Source: Algoriphagus lutimaris (GTDB lineage: Bacteria > Bacteroidota > Bacteroidia > Cytophagales > Cyclobacteriaceae). From it: DNA of 64,000 nt. Both the position numbers and the translations under genes were made by a program. The notes beneath the pieces are model-generated. The model searched no databases. It had not been told where the DNA came from and was given only the letters and a program-made list of their open reading frames with translations. How positions within the stretch are numbered: the stretch's first letter is position 1; every line of letters begins with the position of its first letter. The stretch is from positions 1,207,786 through 1,271,785 of the forward strand of contig NZ_JAFIDJ010000001.1 in NCBI RefSeq assembly GCF_017051705.1, written 5' to 3'. Shown one piece after another: positions 1-9,485 of the stretch.

Positions 1-2
1 CG

Positions 3-2705
3 TTAGCTTCCAGCAGTAATGGTAGACCAATCATAGGTATAAGGAGCAGTAGCTACTGTGGAAATCAGCTGTCCATTGCTATAAAACTCCACACTTTTGA
101 TTTCTCCCTCCGGATCTTGAGCATTGGCCACTAACTGAACTTGATCTGTTCCCAATGTAAAAACTTGACCATTAGTAGGTTTAGTTAGAATTACATTTGG
201 AGCCTCATTTATATTTTCAGGTAAATCAGTAGAAACCTTTGCAAGTAAAACCGAACCAAAGGCGGGGATTGATACCGAACCAGAAAACTTCTCATTCTTT
301 GCATCCACATACGTTCCATCCAAAGGAACCTGAACTATAGATTCACTATAGTTGTATTCGAAAAAGATTTGCTGCTCCTTATTAATTGAAGTAGTCTTTA
401 CTTTTGAAATTTTGAGATTGTCCAAATAAACATCAATGGCATTGCTAGGAATTCTCAAGACTAAACTCTCATTTGACCTGGAGGCTAATGAAGAAAGCAG
501 GACTTGGTAAGTAATAGCTTCCGTTTTAGTAGCTACTATTTTATTCCCGGCTCCTTTGTCTAGGTTATAGGTACCTTCCAAAAACAGCTCAATAGGTGTA
601 TCTGCCTTTGGGCTTTTCAAATCAAATTCAATCAAGGTTTCATCTCCCACTTGAATTTGACCAAACTGAATATAAACAGTAGCTTGATTAGTAGAATTAG
701 GATTGATCACATAAGAATTTCCACTAATTCCATTTGATACAATTTTACCAGTAGCAGAATAAATACCTGCAATAGCAGAAGCATCATTGAACTCACTTTG
801 CTTTACTAGATTAGAAGAAGTGACTTCATAGGTAGGAAGATTTATTTCCGGCTTTATGGAATTAGAATCATGTCCAAAATTTGAACTCCAGTTTTTTAAG
901 TTTCTATCTACTCCTTTACTTCCCTCACTTGCAGTTTTGGTATGGATAAAAAAGTCAATGTTATAGGGATCTAGAAAATAATTGGAGTTGATGGTTCCTA
1001 CAGAAGTAATGTCGTCAAGATCCGAATAAACGGCATAAACTTGTTCAGATTGCTCAATGGAAGAGAATTTATTATTTGAAATGCTCACATTTCGTATAGG
1101 GTCCCCTAAAAAATCATGGGTAAATTGAACTTGGCTTTTAGCTCTATAAAAAAGGTTATTGGTAATCTCTATATTATTTGCATTATGCAAAAATATCCCT
1201 TTCCCGCTTACGAAAGCTACTGTATTGTTTGCTACTTTGATCCCAGCACTATTGTCATCTAAATAGATTCCTTCTGCTAACTCGACTTCTTCCAGAGTCC
1301 CTAATTTGCTGCCTTTCCCATTTAGAATGATATTGCCGACGATTTCCCTTCCTATATTATTCCTATCTCGAAAACCATCCGAGTTGGTATAAATCCCGCC
1401 TCCATCTTGCTTGAATACACAGAAATCATTAATAAAATTGTTTTTTACCACAGTATAATTCCCTCCGAAGTGGATTCCATTGTACCCTACATGATCTATG
1501 GTATTCTTTTCAATCAAGGCATTGTTGCCATCGCTTCCCAAGTAAATGCCAATTCCATTTAAGTCACTGCTTCTTCCCATACCCTGAAACTGCATGGTAT
1601 TGGTGATCACATTGTTTCTGATAATAGCTCCTGGCGACCCATAAAGGATATAAATCCCGTTGTTTAGTGAAGCGTTAATCCTATTATTTTGAATGATAAA
1701 ATTTGGAATTGAGTTGGAGTTGATTCCATTTTCACCTGCATATTCCATGACACAATTTTCGATGGTTACATGATCACTGTTTGAAACATGTATCAAATTG
1801 GTATTAGCACCTTTTAAATGAAGGTTGGAAAAAGTTAAATTTGTGGTATACTGTTGGTTGGTAATTAAATAGTCTTTTGTGGCAATAGCTATTTCAACGG
1901 ATGGCAAAGAATATCCTGAAAGATTAACAGTTAATTTTTTGGTGCTTGGATCATAAGACCACTCCCCAGGTTGATCTAGTAAAGAAATGTGATTTTGCAA
2001 GAAATACCCATGGCCTGCCTTTGCATCATAGACACTCTCATTAGTAGAAAAAGAAATGGAGGTTCCACTGATAGAACTGATTTGATGTCTGTCGATAATC
2101 CAATTATTTTTTCGAATCACCACTTCACCAGTAGAGCCGCTATAGGGGTTACTTCCCTGAGTAGTGATAAAATTACTTCCACTGCTGGAAGCAATGGTGG
2201 CATATCCCCCATTACTAGACCCCGCATTAGGGTATCTTCCGATTTCTTGTATTTCCCCATTCAACAACAAGATTTGTATTCTTGACAAATTGTATGCACT
2301 CAAATCTGCTTGGTAATTTCCATTACCAATTGAATTCAACTGATCAATTTTAACCAGGGAAGTAATAATCGGTTTTGGACCAGTTCCATAAGAAGTAAAT
2401 TGTATAGGAGCACCTGAAGAACCCGATTTAATGATATGGATCGTTCCATAAAATGTTTCTCCTGACTTAAATAAAATCCTGTCTCCTCCCTTTAAGTTAG
2501 AACCAAAAGAATTCAACTTATCAATTGATTGCCAAGGTGTAGAAGGATTTTGAGCTTCCGTAGCAGATCTACTATCATCTCCAGATAAAGAAGAGAAATA
2601 ATAATCGGTAGCGAAACCAGAATTGGTCAATACCGCAACTAAAACTATTGAGAGGAAAATCCCAATTAGTTTTGATTTCGAAGGAATTAGGCTGGTGTAA
2701 AGCAT
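3..2705 (-). CDS. Secreted right-handed parallel beta-helix protein, C-terminus cut short in an Ig-like repeat
   Basis: Predicted exported surface protein. A hydrophobic signal segment lies at about residues 13-33. The mature N-terminus (DYYFSSLSGDD..., then PWQSIDKLN) is typical of pectate-lyase-fold proteins. Residues about 270-560 carry many NN.I / NNTI / ITNN turns of a right-handed beta-helix (Beta_helix family). Residues about 640-770 look like a carbohydrate-binding or jelly-roll domain. The last 60 residues start a bacterial Ig-like domain (EAPNVILTKPTNGQVF...) that breaks off after DWSTITAGS, where related domains continue with YTLTA and about 25 more residues. The stop TAA at 3-5 is followed by CG, so losing one base from TAY ACG would explain it. 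Substrate is unknown; such proteins are often polysaccharide lyases or epimerases, but no catalytic motif is certain. The gene may be a 3'-truncated pseudogene that continues beyond the window. Confidence 0.8.
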   Translation of the reverse strand: MLYTSLIPSKSKLIGIFLSIVLVAVLTNSGFATDYYFSSLSGDDSRSATEAQNPSTPWQSIDKLNSFGSNLKGGDRILFKSGETFYGTIHIIKSGSSGAPIQFTSYGTGPKPIITSLVKIDQLNSIGNGNYQADLSAYNLSRIQILLLNGEIQEIGRYPNAGSSNGGYATIASSSGSNFITTQGSNPYSGSTGEVVIRKNNWIIDRHQISSISGTSISFSTNESVYDAKAGHGYFLQNHISLLDQPGEWSYDPSTKKLTVNLSGYSLPSVEIAIATKDYLITNQQYTTNLTFSNLHLKGANTNLIHVSNSDHVTIENCVMEYAGENGINSNSIPNFIIQNNRINASLNNGIYILYGSPGAIIRNNVITNTMQFQGMGRSSDLNGIGIYLGSDGNNALIEKNTIDHVGYNGIHFGGNYTVVKNNFINDFCVFKQDGGGIYTNSDGFRDRNNIGREIVGNIILNGKGSKLGTLEEVELAEGIYLDDNSAGIKVANNTVAFVSGKGIFLHNANNIEITNNLFYRAKSQVQFTHDFLGDPIRNVSISNNKFSSIEQSEQVYAVYSDLDDITSVGTINSNYFLDPYNIDFFIHTKTASEGSKGVDRNLKNWSSNFGHDSNSIKPEINLPTYEVTSSNLVKQSEFNDASAIAGIYSATGKIVSNGISGNSYVINPNSTNQATVYIQFGQIQVGDETLIEFDLKSPKADTPIELFLEGTYNLDKGAGNKIVATKTEAITYQVLLSSLASRSNESLVLRIPSNAIDVYLDNLKISKVKTTSINKEQQIFFEYNYSESIVQVPLDGTYVDAKNEKFSGSVSIPAFGSVLLAKVSTDLPENINEAPNVILTKPTNGQVFTLGTDQVQLVANAQDPEGEIKSVEFYSNGQLISTVATAPYTYDWSTITAGS

Positions 2706-4600
2706 TGTTATTAGCTATTGAAATAGAATAAGACTTATACTTTCGCTGCCCTCCCTTATTTAGAATCATGAATTCTTAACCTTTTTCGAGCCAAAATAAC
2801 CTGATGAGTCATCTTGGAATTAGACAAAACGCTCCCATGAGATAGTTTATATTTAAATACAAACTAAATCCTTAAATGATTGGGCATAGAAATCCTGTGA
2901 GGGAAAATTTCCCAATTAGTTACTTGATGTCTTAAATGATTTGTTTACTCTGTTTGGCTAAGTTTTAATGAAACATTTTATAAGGGTGATATATGGGCAA
3001 TATTTATTTAATTCAATAATTAAGTTCATAATAAGGTTGTCTAACCTTTTTTTTGATCATCAAAGCTTGAAAGATATTTAGAAGGCCAGATCGATGGGTG
3101 ACATCAAATTTGATCTAAATCAAAACATTACTATATATCTCGTATCAATACTTAAGCAATAGAAATGAATGAAATTTCAAACTCTTACAATATTTAATAT
3201 GTATTTTGTAAGTATAAATCAGTAATTAAATTTCCAACAATTAACCACTAAATTGACTTTACTTGCATAATAACCTCACAATATTAAAACACTTGATAAT
3301 CAGACGCAAGTATCATTGATGAAAAAATTATATAAGACTTATATACAAAAATTATATAAAATATTTTTTACTATTTAAATGTCATTTGTCACTTAAAAAA
3401 ATGCCATTTGTAACAAATTTTTGTAGAAAAACATTTTAAAAAAATTTTCAAAAGATTTTAATTTTTTTTCATTTTTTGATGATTAGACCCCTGATTTTCA
3501 GGCTAAAATGGAATTCCATGCTCAAAACGCCTCAAAAATTGACTTCAAATTTCACCATTTTTAAAGTCCGTTCATCAAAATATTTCAATTATGGATTTTA
3601 AAATAGTTGACTAGTATGAAGTATGACCTGGAAGTAATTAAATAATCCAATATAGAATAATCAATTTTAGGTATATAGAAATAAAATAAAATGATCCTAT
3701 TTAATTGTATTATTATAGATATTAATATTATTTAAATACAATTTTTTTGCTTAATTTAGCTCTAAATTACAACAGATCACTTTCAGGTATATCTAGAATT
3801 ACTTCACAGGTGCATGAAAGCTGAAGCAATTGAACTTGGACCTAATTAAAATCCATGAAAAAAGAGTCTTAAATCTCCATCTAGAAATTTTCATAATTAG
3901 ATTAAAATTTTAACAAGTCAAAAAATCCACCGTCTAATTAGTTAATCTATTTTATTAAATCATTTATTTTTTTAGTAATTACCTATATTCTAGAACCTAT
4001 AACCTAATCTCATAATTCAATAAAGACACCCTCTACTTTACTAATCCATATTTATATTTATTATTATTTACTTGTATAAACAATTAATACAATATAATTA
4101 TAACCTATTTGTTTAATATTTAAAAAAATAACAAAACCAATATAGATAGTAAAATAATATACTTTCATAAAATCTAAGAAAGTACAATTTATCATGTATC
4201 TAAATATTAATAAATAGCTTTAATTTTAAATGTATGCACACATAAAATAAATGGAAAAATCAGATTTTAGACAAATACTAAATTATTTTAAAATACTTTC
4301 AAAAATAAAACACAAAAAGACTATTCCCTTTCCCTTAATGACCTAGAAAAAAAATCAAGCTCCTCCAAAAAGCATGTTTATACACTGATTTACAGCATTT
4401 TAAACTATTTTTCTCAATTATTCCTATCCAACTCTTCCTTACAAGTCGTTCTATATTTTTTAAAATAAAGGGTTGTTTTTCAAAAAATAGAATGAAATTG
4501 GTAAAAAATAGCCTATTGAATTTTATCTAAAAAAAATACTATTTTAATTTTCGAACAGAATATTATTTCTCACATAAGTAATGGAATCATATGGTGGAGA
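2706..4600. other. AT-rich gene desert, about 1.9 kb
   Basis: No plausible reading frame, RNA gene or clear mobile-element end is visible on either strand. The DNA is much richer in A and T than the coding regions, with long poly-A/T tracts and frequent stops in all frames. The only local repetition I noticed is CTTAAATGATT, which occurs at about 2871 and 2931. The promoter of the beta-helix gene should lie at the left end. Together with the decayed regulator to its right, this looks like an old degraded accessory region. Confidence 0.5.
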
Positions 4601-4645
4601 ATGAACAAAAAATTCAAGGTCTTATAGAAATATGAGATGACAGCT

Positions 4646-4979
4646 AGCTTTCTATTTAACCCTCATACTATTGTTTAATCTATACAAGTTTTATCTTAAA
4701 AAAAATCACCATCCTGTCACTATCTACAATACGACAATAACATTAAATAGAAGATTCATATATTACTTACCCTTTATAATTCCATCTTCATCTTTATCCC
4801 CCACTCTCTCAGAAAGTTTCCAGAAGTCTCTCCTTTTCAAAACAGTTTTCTTTAAAAAATGGGATCAATTGGTGGAAAACATGAATAACATCAAGCAGCA
4901 AAATAGATGGCAAAATCAAGATTTAAGTTGTCCCGATAACTCTCTATATTCCATTTTTATACCCAGGGAGCTACCCTAA
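4646..4979 (+). pseudogene. Possible remnant of a LytS-type sensor kinase
   Basis: Weak call. Directly upstream of the decayed LytTR regulator there are short pieces that recall a His_kinase (LytS) protein, in different frames. SFLFNPHTIV near 4648 resembles the H-FLFN-LN-I phosphoacceptor region. ENMNNIKQQN followed by YSIFIPRE near 4880-4975 resembles the GLENVKQRL...IP C-terminus. The middle ATPase part is not recognisable and the length is too short. Position fits the usual kinase-then-LytTR order, seen intact here at 44712-46414. Random AT-rich sequence could also give such matches. Confidence 0.25.
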
Positions 4980-5035
4980 CCAAAAACCTCTAAAAGAGTG
5001 AATTAAGCTTCATTCTTCCCTAATTTCAGGGGTCG

Positions 5036-5626
5036 ATAAAAGCATTGGCATTTGAGGATGAAATTGAGCCCTTGAAAAAATCAAGCATTTTTTAAAGCAA
5101 TATGGACCGGAATCGGAAATTATTGGAATCGCAAAATCTGTAAAAAACGCTATTCCCTTAGTTCAAACCTTAGGTAAGCGGGCTGACCATTTATTGGTAG
5201 ATGTGCATTTAGTGGATGAGGGGGGCGTTTCAATCCTTGGATCAGGTTAGATTTTTAAACCTGTCATCTTCATCACCGAACATAGCCAATATTCTTTAGA
5301 AGCCTTTCAGGCTAATGGAATTGATTATCTAGTCAAACTTTTCCGAAATATTTCTTTTGCAGCGAGCCTAGATAAGTTAAACAGTTAAAAAACACTTCCA
5401 ATCAAAACTGACTGAACCTGGAAATTTGGAAAGAGCTTTCCAAACCAAGGTATTAAAAAAGCTTTTTGGTGAAAAAAAGCGAGCGCATTCTTATCGCTTT
5501 CACTTCAGCTATAAACTTTTCTTTGCGGAAGGAAGAAACACTTACCTGATCAGGGAAGATCGTAGAAAGTTAAGTGGCTTGGTGGTCCCATTGAGAATAA
5601 ATAATTACCTATATAAAATTATTTAA
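5036..5626 (+). pseudogene. Decayed LytTR-family response regulator
   Basis: Joining three frames gives a receiver domain plus the beginning of a LytTR DNA-binding domain. ATA at 5036 stands where ATG is expected (I-KALAFEDEIEPL, like MKALIVEDE). A frameshift in the A-run near 5073-5081 leads into KHFLKQYGPESEIIGIA and LLVDVHLVDEGG, the phospho-aspartate region. TAG at 5248-5250 interrupts it. Reading continues as PVIFITEHSQYSLEAFQ and GIDYLVKLF (the usual K-P-F motif), then TAA at 5386-5388. A further shift gives KLFFAEGRNTYLIRED, a LytTR core. The last part of LytTR is missing. Start loss, at least two frameshifts and two nonsense codons mean it cannot be functional. Confidence 0.85.
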
Positions 5627-5660
5627 AAAATACTTTTTACAATTTTTTCTATCTTTTATC

Positions 5661-5688
5661 TTGTCAATACAACCCTAATGTATCTTTT
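5661..5688 (+). promoter_or_regulatory. Bacteroidota-type promoter for the haem-binding pair
   Basis: TTG at 5661-5663 and TATCTTTT at 5681-5688, 17 bases apart, match the -33 / -7 (TAnnTTTG) pattern of Bacteroidota housekeeping promoters. Transcription would start near 5695, about 35 bases before the ATG at 5731. Sequence match only. Confidence 0.4.
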
Positions 5689-5730
5689 TGACGTATTAAC
5701 ACAAAACAATCATTTATTAACCCCTTTACT

Positions 5731-6129
5731 ATGAAAAAATCATCTTTACTCCTTAGTGCAGCATTTGCTGTAGGGCTCCTATTTTTCCAAGCCATCCAAA
5801 AACCCACCATTGAAACCCACGATGAATTAAGTATGGATGGCCCTAAGTTGCCTGCTAATGTCAAGGCAGTAGTAGAATCCAAATGCTATGGATGTCACAA
5901 TGCAGAAGCAAAAAATGAAAAAAGTAAGAAAAAGTTAGACTGGGATGAGTTTGAAGCCTCTAAAAAGTCAAAACAATTAGCTACCATGTCTAAAATAAAC
6001 GAAGTACTGACTGAAGATGCGATGCCTCCAAAAAAATTTCTAGAGAACAAGCCCGAGGGGAAATTAACAGAAGAGGAAAAAGCTATTTTATTGGAGTGGA
6101 GTGCCGGAAAAAAGAAAAAGGGAGAATAA
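5731..6129 (+). CDS. Exported haem-binding domain protein (CxxCH)
   Basis: Short secreted protein of 132 residues. An N-terminal hydrophobic segment (about residues 4-20) is followed by one c-type haem attachment motif CYGCH (about residues 52-56). It also has a lysine-rich middle and a conserved AMPPKKF stretch that may hold the distal Met ligand. This is the layout of the Bacteroidota haem-binding domain family (PF14376). The role is presumably periplasmic electron transfer, but the partner is unknown. The stop codon abuts the ATG of the next gene, a second haem-binding protein, so the two are surely co-transcribed and translationally coupled. Confidence 0.8.
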   Translation: MKKSSLLLSAAFAVGLLFFQAIQKPTIETHDELSMDGPKLPANVKAVVESKCYGCHNAEAKNEKSKKKLDWDEFEASKKSKQLATMSKINEVLTEDAMPPKKFLENKPEGKLTEEEKAILLEWSAGKKKKGE

Positions 6130-6600
6130 ATGAAGCTTTGGCATAAGCTATTACTAGGATTGGCAATTATTCTTATTGCCATTCAATTTATTCCAAGTGA
6201 TCTTCCTCCTATTACTACTGAAAATCCAGCTGATCTAATGGGTTCAGGCCTTGTAGATGGTGAGGTAGCCACTCTTTTAAAGACCGCATGTTACGATTGT
6301 CATAGTAATACCCCAGATTATCCCTGGTATTCATACGTAGCTCCAAGTTCTTGGTTAGTTGCCAAAGATACGCGGGAAGGTAGAGAAGAAGTCAATTTCT
6401 CCAATTGGGAAAAAATTGAAATGATGGATCAATTGGCAATTTTGGATGACATCATTTCAGAGGTAGAAGAAGAACATATGCCTCTGCCTATTTATTTAAC
6501 TTTGCATTCTGAAGCAAAACTAGATGCATCCCAACGACAATTAATTATGGATTGGGCAGAAGCAGCCATGGACATTGTTGTAGAGGATGAGGAAGAATAA
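6130..6600 (+). CDS. Membrane-anchored haem-binding domain protein (CxxCH)
   Basis: 156 residues. An N-terminal membrane segment (LLLGLAIILIAIQFI, about residues 7-21) lacks an obvious cleavage site, so the protein is probably anchored. The haem motif CYDCHSNTPDYPWYSYVAPSS is highly typical of the haem-binding domain family (PF14376). EEEHMPLPIY supplies a likely Met ligand, and the C-terminus is acidic. It starts on the base after the stop of the first haem protein. Two related proteins in one operon suggest a small electron-transfer pair. No oxidase or dehydrogenase gene is next to them, so the redox partner cannot be named. Confidence 0.82.
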   Translation: MKLWHKLLLGLAIILIAIQFIPSDLPPITTENPADLMGSGLVDGEVATLLKTACYDCHSNTPDYPWYSYVAPSSWLVAKDTREGREEVNFSNWEKIEMMDQLAILDDIISEVEEEHMPLPIYLTLHSEAKLDASQRQLIMDWAEAAMDIVVEDEEE

Positions 6601-6707
6601 GTTTTGAATCAATGTCAAATGATTATTAAAAAGGGTTTGCTTTAAGTGAACCCTTATTTATTTAATTCCAATTCTTATTTCCGGTAGCTTTAAATGAATT
6701 GCAATAA

Positions 6708-6741
6708 AAAAGCCCTCTAATCTATCAAATAGAGGGCTTTT
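6708..6741. terminator. Bidirectional rho-independent terminator
   Basis: Perfect 12-bp inverted repeat AAAAGCCCTCTA (6708-6719) / TAGAGGGCTTTT (6730-6741) with a 10-base loop. The A-run on one side and T-run on the other suit termination on both strands. It lies between the convergent haem-protein operon and the S9 peptidase gene. Confidence 0.85.
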
Positions 6742-6758
6742 CTGTAGTTTATTACATC

Positions 6759-8927
6759 TTAATTTGGATGGGTTACGTAGCGCTCAAAAAACTCTACGAT
6801 CCTTCCAATTCGATCAAATCGATGGTTGATTTCTCCAGATCTTGACAATTCATGTCCTTCCCTAGGATATCGGATATACTCTACTGGCTTATCCATAATC
6901 TTCAAGCTCTTATATAGCAATTCAGATTGACGGACACCTGTTCTAAGGTCGTTATCTCCATGGAAAATCAACAAAGGAGTTTCAATGTTCTGAACATAAG
7001 TTTGAGGGCTATTATAGTCCAAAATTTCTTTGGCGCCTTCTTCCCAAGGATAACCAAAATAATTTGGAACTAACCTCCAAGCATTTCCTTCACCCATAAA
7101 GAATGTCAATTCGTAGACGCCCCTTTGGGTCACTGCAGCTTTGAACCGGTGATCATGTCCAACGATCCAAGCAGTCAAATAACCAGCATAAGATCCACCC
7201 GTTAATACCAGTTGATCTTCATCGATCCATTCGTATTCTTCTCCTGCTTTATCCAATGCAGTCAAAACATCTTTGGCAGGTCCATCCCCCCAATCCTGGT
7301 AATTTCCTTTTTGGAATTCTTTTCCATAACCACCACTTCCACGTGGATTGGCATACACGATTCCATATCCCCTTCCAGCCAATACTTGAAACTCGTGCCA
7401 CATGCTTGACTCTCCTGGTCCCCACATGGCAGTAGGTCCACCATGCATTTCTAATAGCGTAGGATACTTCATTCCTTCCTTTAACCCATAAGGAGGCATC
7501 ACCCAGTAATCCACTTCAAAACCATCTTGCTTAAACTGATGCGCTATTGGTTGGGAAACCCAACGATCGGACAACCAAGTTTCATTAAATTGGGTGAGCT
7601 GTTGTGCACTTTTACCGTTGAGGTCAGCCTTATACAACTCATTTGGATTTGAAACCTGTGTCAAAGAATACACCAATTGATTGCCTTGGATATCGTAATC
7701 TCCTACCCCAACTGGTCCAGTTATGATTGGGCTTACTTTACCATTGCCTACCTCAGCCTTATATAAGGTTACCCCACCTTCATTGGGCCCTGCAAAGTAA
7801 ATTGACTGACTATCATCAGACCATTTAGCTCCTCCAACTCTTCGGTCTAAAGATTCCGTAAACCATCTGATCCCTGATCCATCTGGCTTTGCCACTCCCA
7901 AGAGGCTTTGGTTGAAATTTCGATCTTCATCTGTTTTTTGCCCAGAAATCAATATCCATTTACCATCCGGAGAAAAAGTTGCTCCGGTATATCGATAATC
8001 ATCCGAACCAATCAATTTACTTACAGCATGATCTGCAAGGTTAATTTTATAAATAGATGAATTCAATTCCCGATTCAAGTCTGGATGCTGATCACTTTCA
8101 ACGCTGGTTGTCAAGATATAGCTTCCATCGGGTGCCCACTCTGCACCACCGAAACTTTGATAACCCGAAGTCAAAATTTCAGAAGTTCCTGTTTCCAAAT
8201 CATATACTCCCAAGTGTCGGAAACTAATATCTGTGGACAATCCCCGCTCTCCTAAGAAATTGAGCCGATCAATAACCCTGGGATCATTTTTAGCAGCATT
8301 TTTTGCCAACCAAGCTCTAAGCTCTTCAACAGAGCCATCCATGTTGGGTTTCAGCTCTTCCTTTGCTTTACCTGCATTGATAGCTTCATAGTTAGGCTCA
8401 TCCCCATAGCTTCTACCTGGCCTTGGATTCTCCCAAGGAGGTGTTCCTTCCATAGCCCAAAGAGGAACAGAAAATGAAAACAGAATTTTCTTCCCGTCTG
8501 GAGACCAAACTGGAGAAGAAGCCCCCTCTTTTTCATCGGTCAACACTTGAGACTCTCCACCATCCATTGGTAAAATCCATATTTGGGATTTTCCTTCCCA
8601 AGACTTAGTGAATGCCAATTTCTTCCCATCTGGTGAAAGGGTAAAATTACTAATCTCATAAGTAGGACTATTCAACACTTTCGTCAACTCAGGATGATTC
8701 AAATTCATTAAAATCAATTGACGTTTATAGTCAAATTTCCCGTCCTTTTCGGCCTCCATGTAATTTTTAACAAAGACCACCTGCTTTCCATCGGGCGTGA
8801 TTTCAGGGTTGGAGACAGTGACGATGTGGGTTAGATCGCTAAGCTGAATAGGCTTTTTATCTTGTGCCTGTACGGCAAAGACGCTGATCATTAAAATGGA
8901 TAATATTATCCAATTCCTATAGTTCAT
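6759..8927 (-). CDS. Secreted S9-family prolyl oligopeptidase-like serine peptidase
   Basis: Exported peptidase of 722 residues. A signal peptide (residues 1-21, ends VQAQ) is followed by a WD40-like/PD40 beta-propeller with repeated SPDGK blades (about 30-450), then the alpha/beta-hydrolase S9 catalytic domain (about 470-720). The catalytic triad is visible: Ser579 in GGSYAGY, Asp660 in HGDNDLRTG, His692 in REGHE. The order and length match the acylaminoacyl-peptidase/DPP-like S9C group, which trims short peptides. It is a monocistronic gene convergent with the haem-protein operon and shares its terminator. Exact substrate preference cannot be read from the sequence. Confidence 0.92.
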   Translation of the reverse strand: MNYRNWIILSILMISVFAVQAQDKKPIQLSDLTHIVTVSNPEITPDGKQVVFVKNYMEAEKDGKFDYKRQLILMNLNHPELTKVLNSPTYEISNFTLSPDGKKLAFTKSWEGKSQIWILPMDGGESQVLTDEKEGASSPVWSPDGKKILFSFSVPLWAMEGTPPWENPRPGRSYGDEPNYEAINAGKAKEELKPNMDGSVEELRAWLAKNAAKNDPRVIDRLNFLGERGLSTDISFRHLGVYDLETGTSEILTSGYQSFGGAEWAPDGSYILTTSVESDQHPDLNRELNSSIYKINLADHAVSKLIGSDDYRYTGATFSPDGKWILISGQKTDEDRNFNQSLLGVAKPDGSGIRWFTESLDRRVGGAKWSDDSQSIYFAGPNEGGVTLYKAEVGNGKVSPIITGPVGVGDYDIQGNQLVYSLTQVSNPNELYKADLNGKSAQQLTQFNETWLSDRWVSQPIAHQFKQDGFEVDYWVMPPYGLKEGMKYPTLLEMHGGPTAMWGPGESSMWHEFQVLAGRGYGIVYANPRGSGGYGKEFQKGNYQDWGDGPAKDVLTALDKAGEEYEWIDEDQLVLTGGSYAGYLTAWIVGHDHRFKAAVTQRGVYELTFFMGEGNAWRLVPNYFGYPWEEGAKEILDYNSPQTYVQNIETPLLIFHGDNDLRTGVRQSELLYKSLKIMDKPVEYIRYPREGHELSRSGEINHRFDRIGRIVEFFERYVTHPN

Positions 8928-9096
8928 AAAGTTTAGGGTTAGATGGTCAATAATTCATACTGCTCAATGACCTTAACCTAGTAAATCATTTTAATGATCT
9001 AAAATAAAATTCATCTATCGGAAGATAATTTTGTCAACGATTCTTTTAAGGAGGTTGAATGGCGGTTCTATCCAAACCATATAATACCCCATCAAT

Positions 9097-9318
9097 TCAT
9101 TCTAAAACCTTGTTTTCTTTACCAAGGGAGTGCAGTTTGGTACCACTTCTCAAAATCAAATAACCACCTGCCACCCCTAATGCAATCCTTAAGGCCACAT
9201 TTCCTTTTATCAATGCAAGAGATAAAACATAGGTACCTGCTAATAAAGAGGTAAGGCCTTCAGAATAATCTGTAACTCTTTTTATTCCTTGAACAAGACT
9301 GTTGGTTTCATCTTTCAT
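9097..9318 (-). CDS. Small membrane protein, DUF2892-like
   Basis: 73 residues with two hydrophobic stretches (about 22-38 and 44-58) and a KENK-rich tail. The pattern (VTDYSEGLTSLLAGTYVLSLAL..., then GGYLILRSGTKLHSL) resembles YgaP/DUF2892-type inner-membrane hairpin proteins. No catalytic residue is seen and function is unknown. It stands alone on the minus strand between two unrelated genes. Confidence 0.6.
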   Translation of the reverse strand: MKDETNSLVQGIKRVTDYSEGLTSLLAGTYVLSLALIKGNVALRIALGVAGGYLILRSGTKLHSLGKENKVLE

Positions 9319-9485
9319 AACTATTTCATTTAAATCACCTTTATTAATACAAAGCCCATGCTAAAGCAATTTGGCTAATACGCGTGGGTTGAAGAGGGGG
9401 GTCATGAACAATTAACTTCCCAATGATACCAATCAGCGTAAATCTTACCACAATGTGAGCAATGTTAAATTTTGCCTTAATTCAA

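Noticed and set aside
1989-2285. Plus-strand frame inside the beta-helix gene
   Set aside because: Antisense shadow of a well-supported coding region.
4671-4979. Open frame of 102 codons in the AT-rich region
   Set aside because: No signal peptide, domain or protein-like composition as a whole; lysine/asparagine/serine-rich as expected by chance in AT-rich DNA. Only its last part was kept, as a weak kinase-remnant call.
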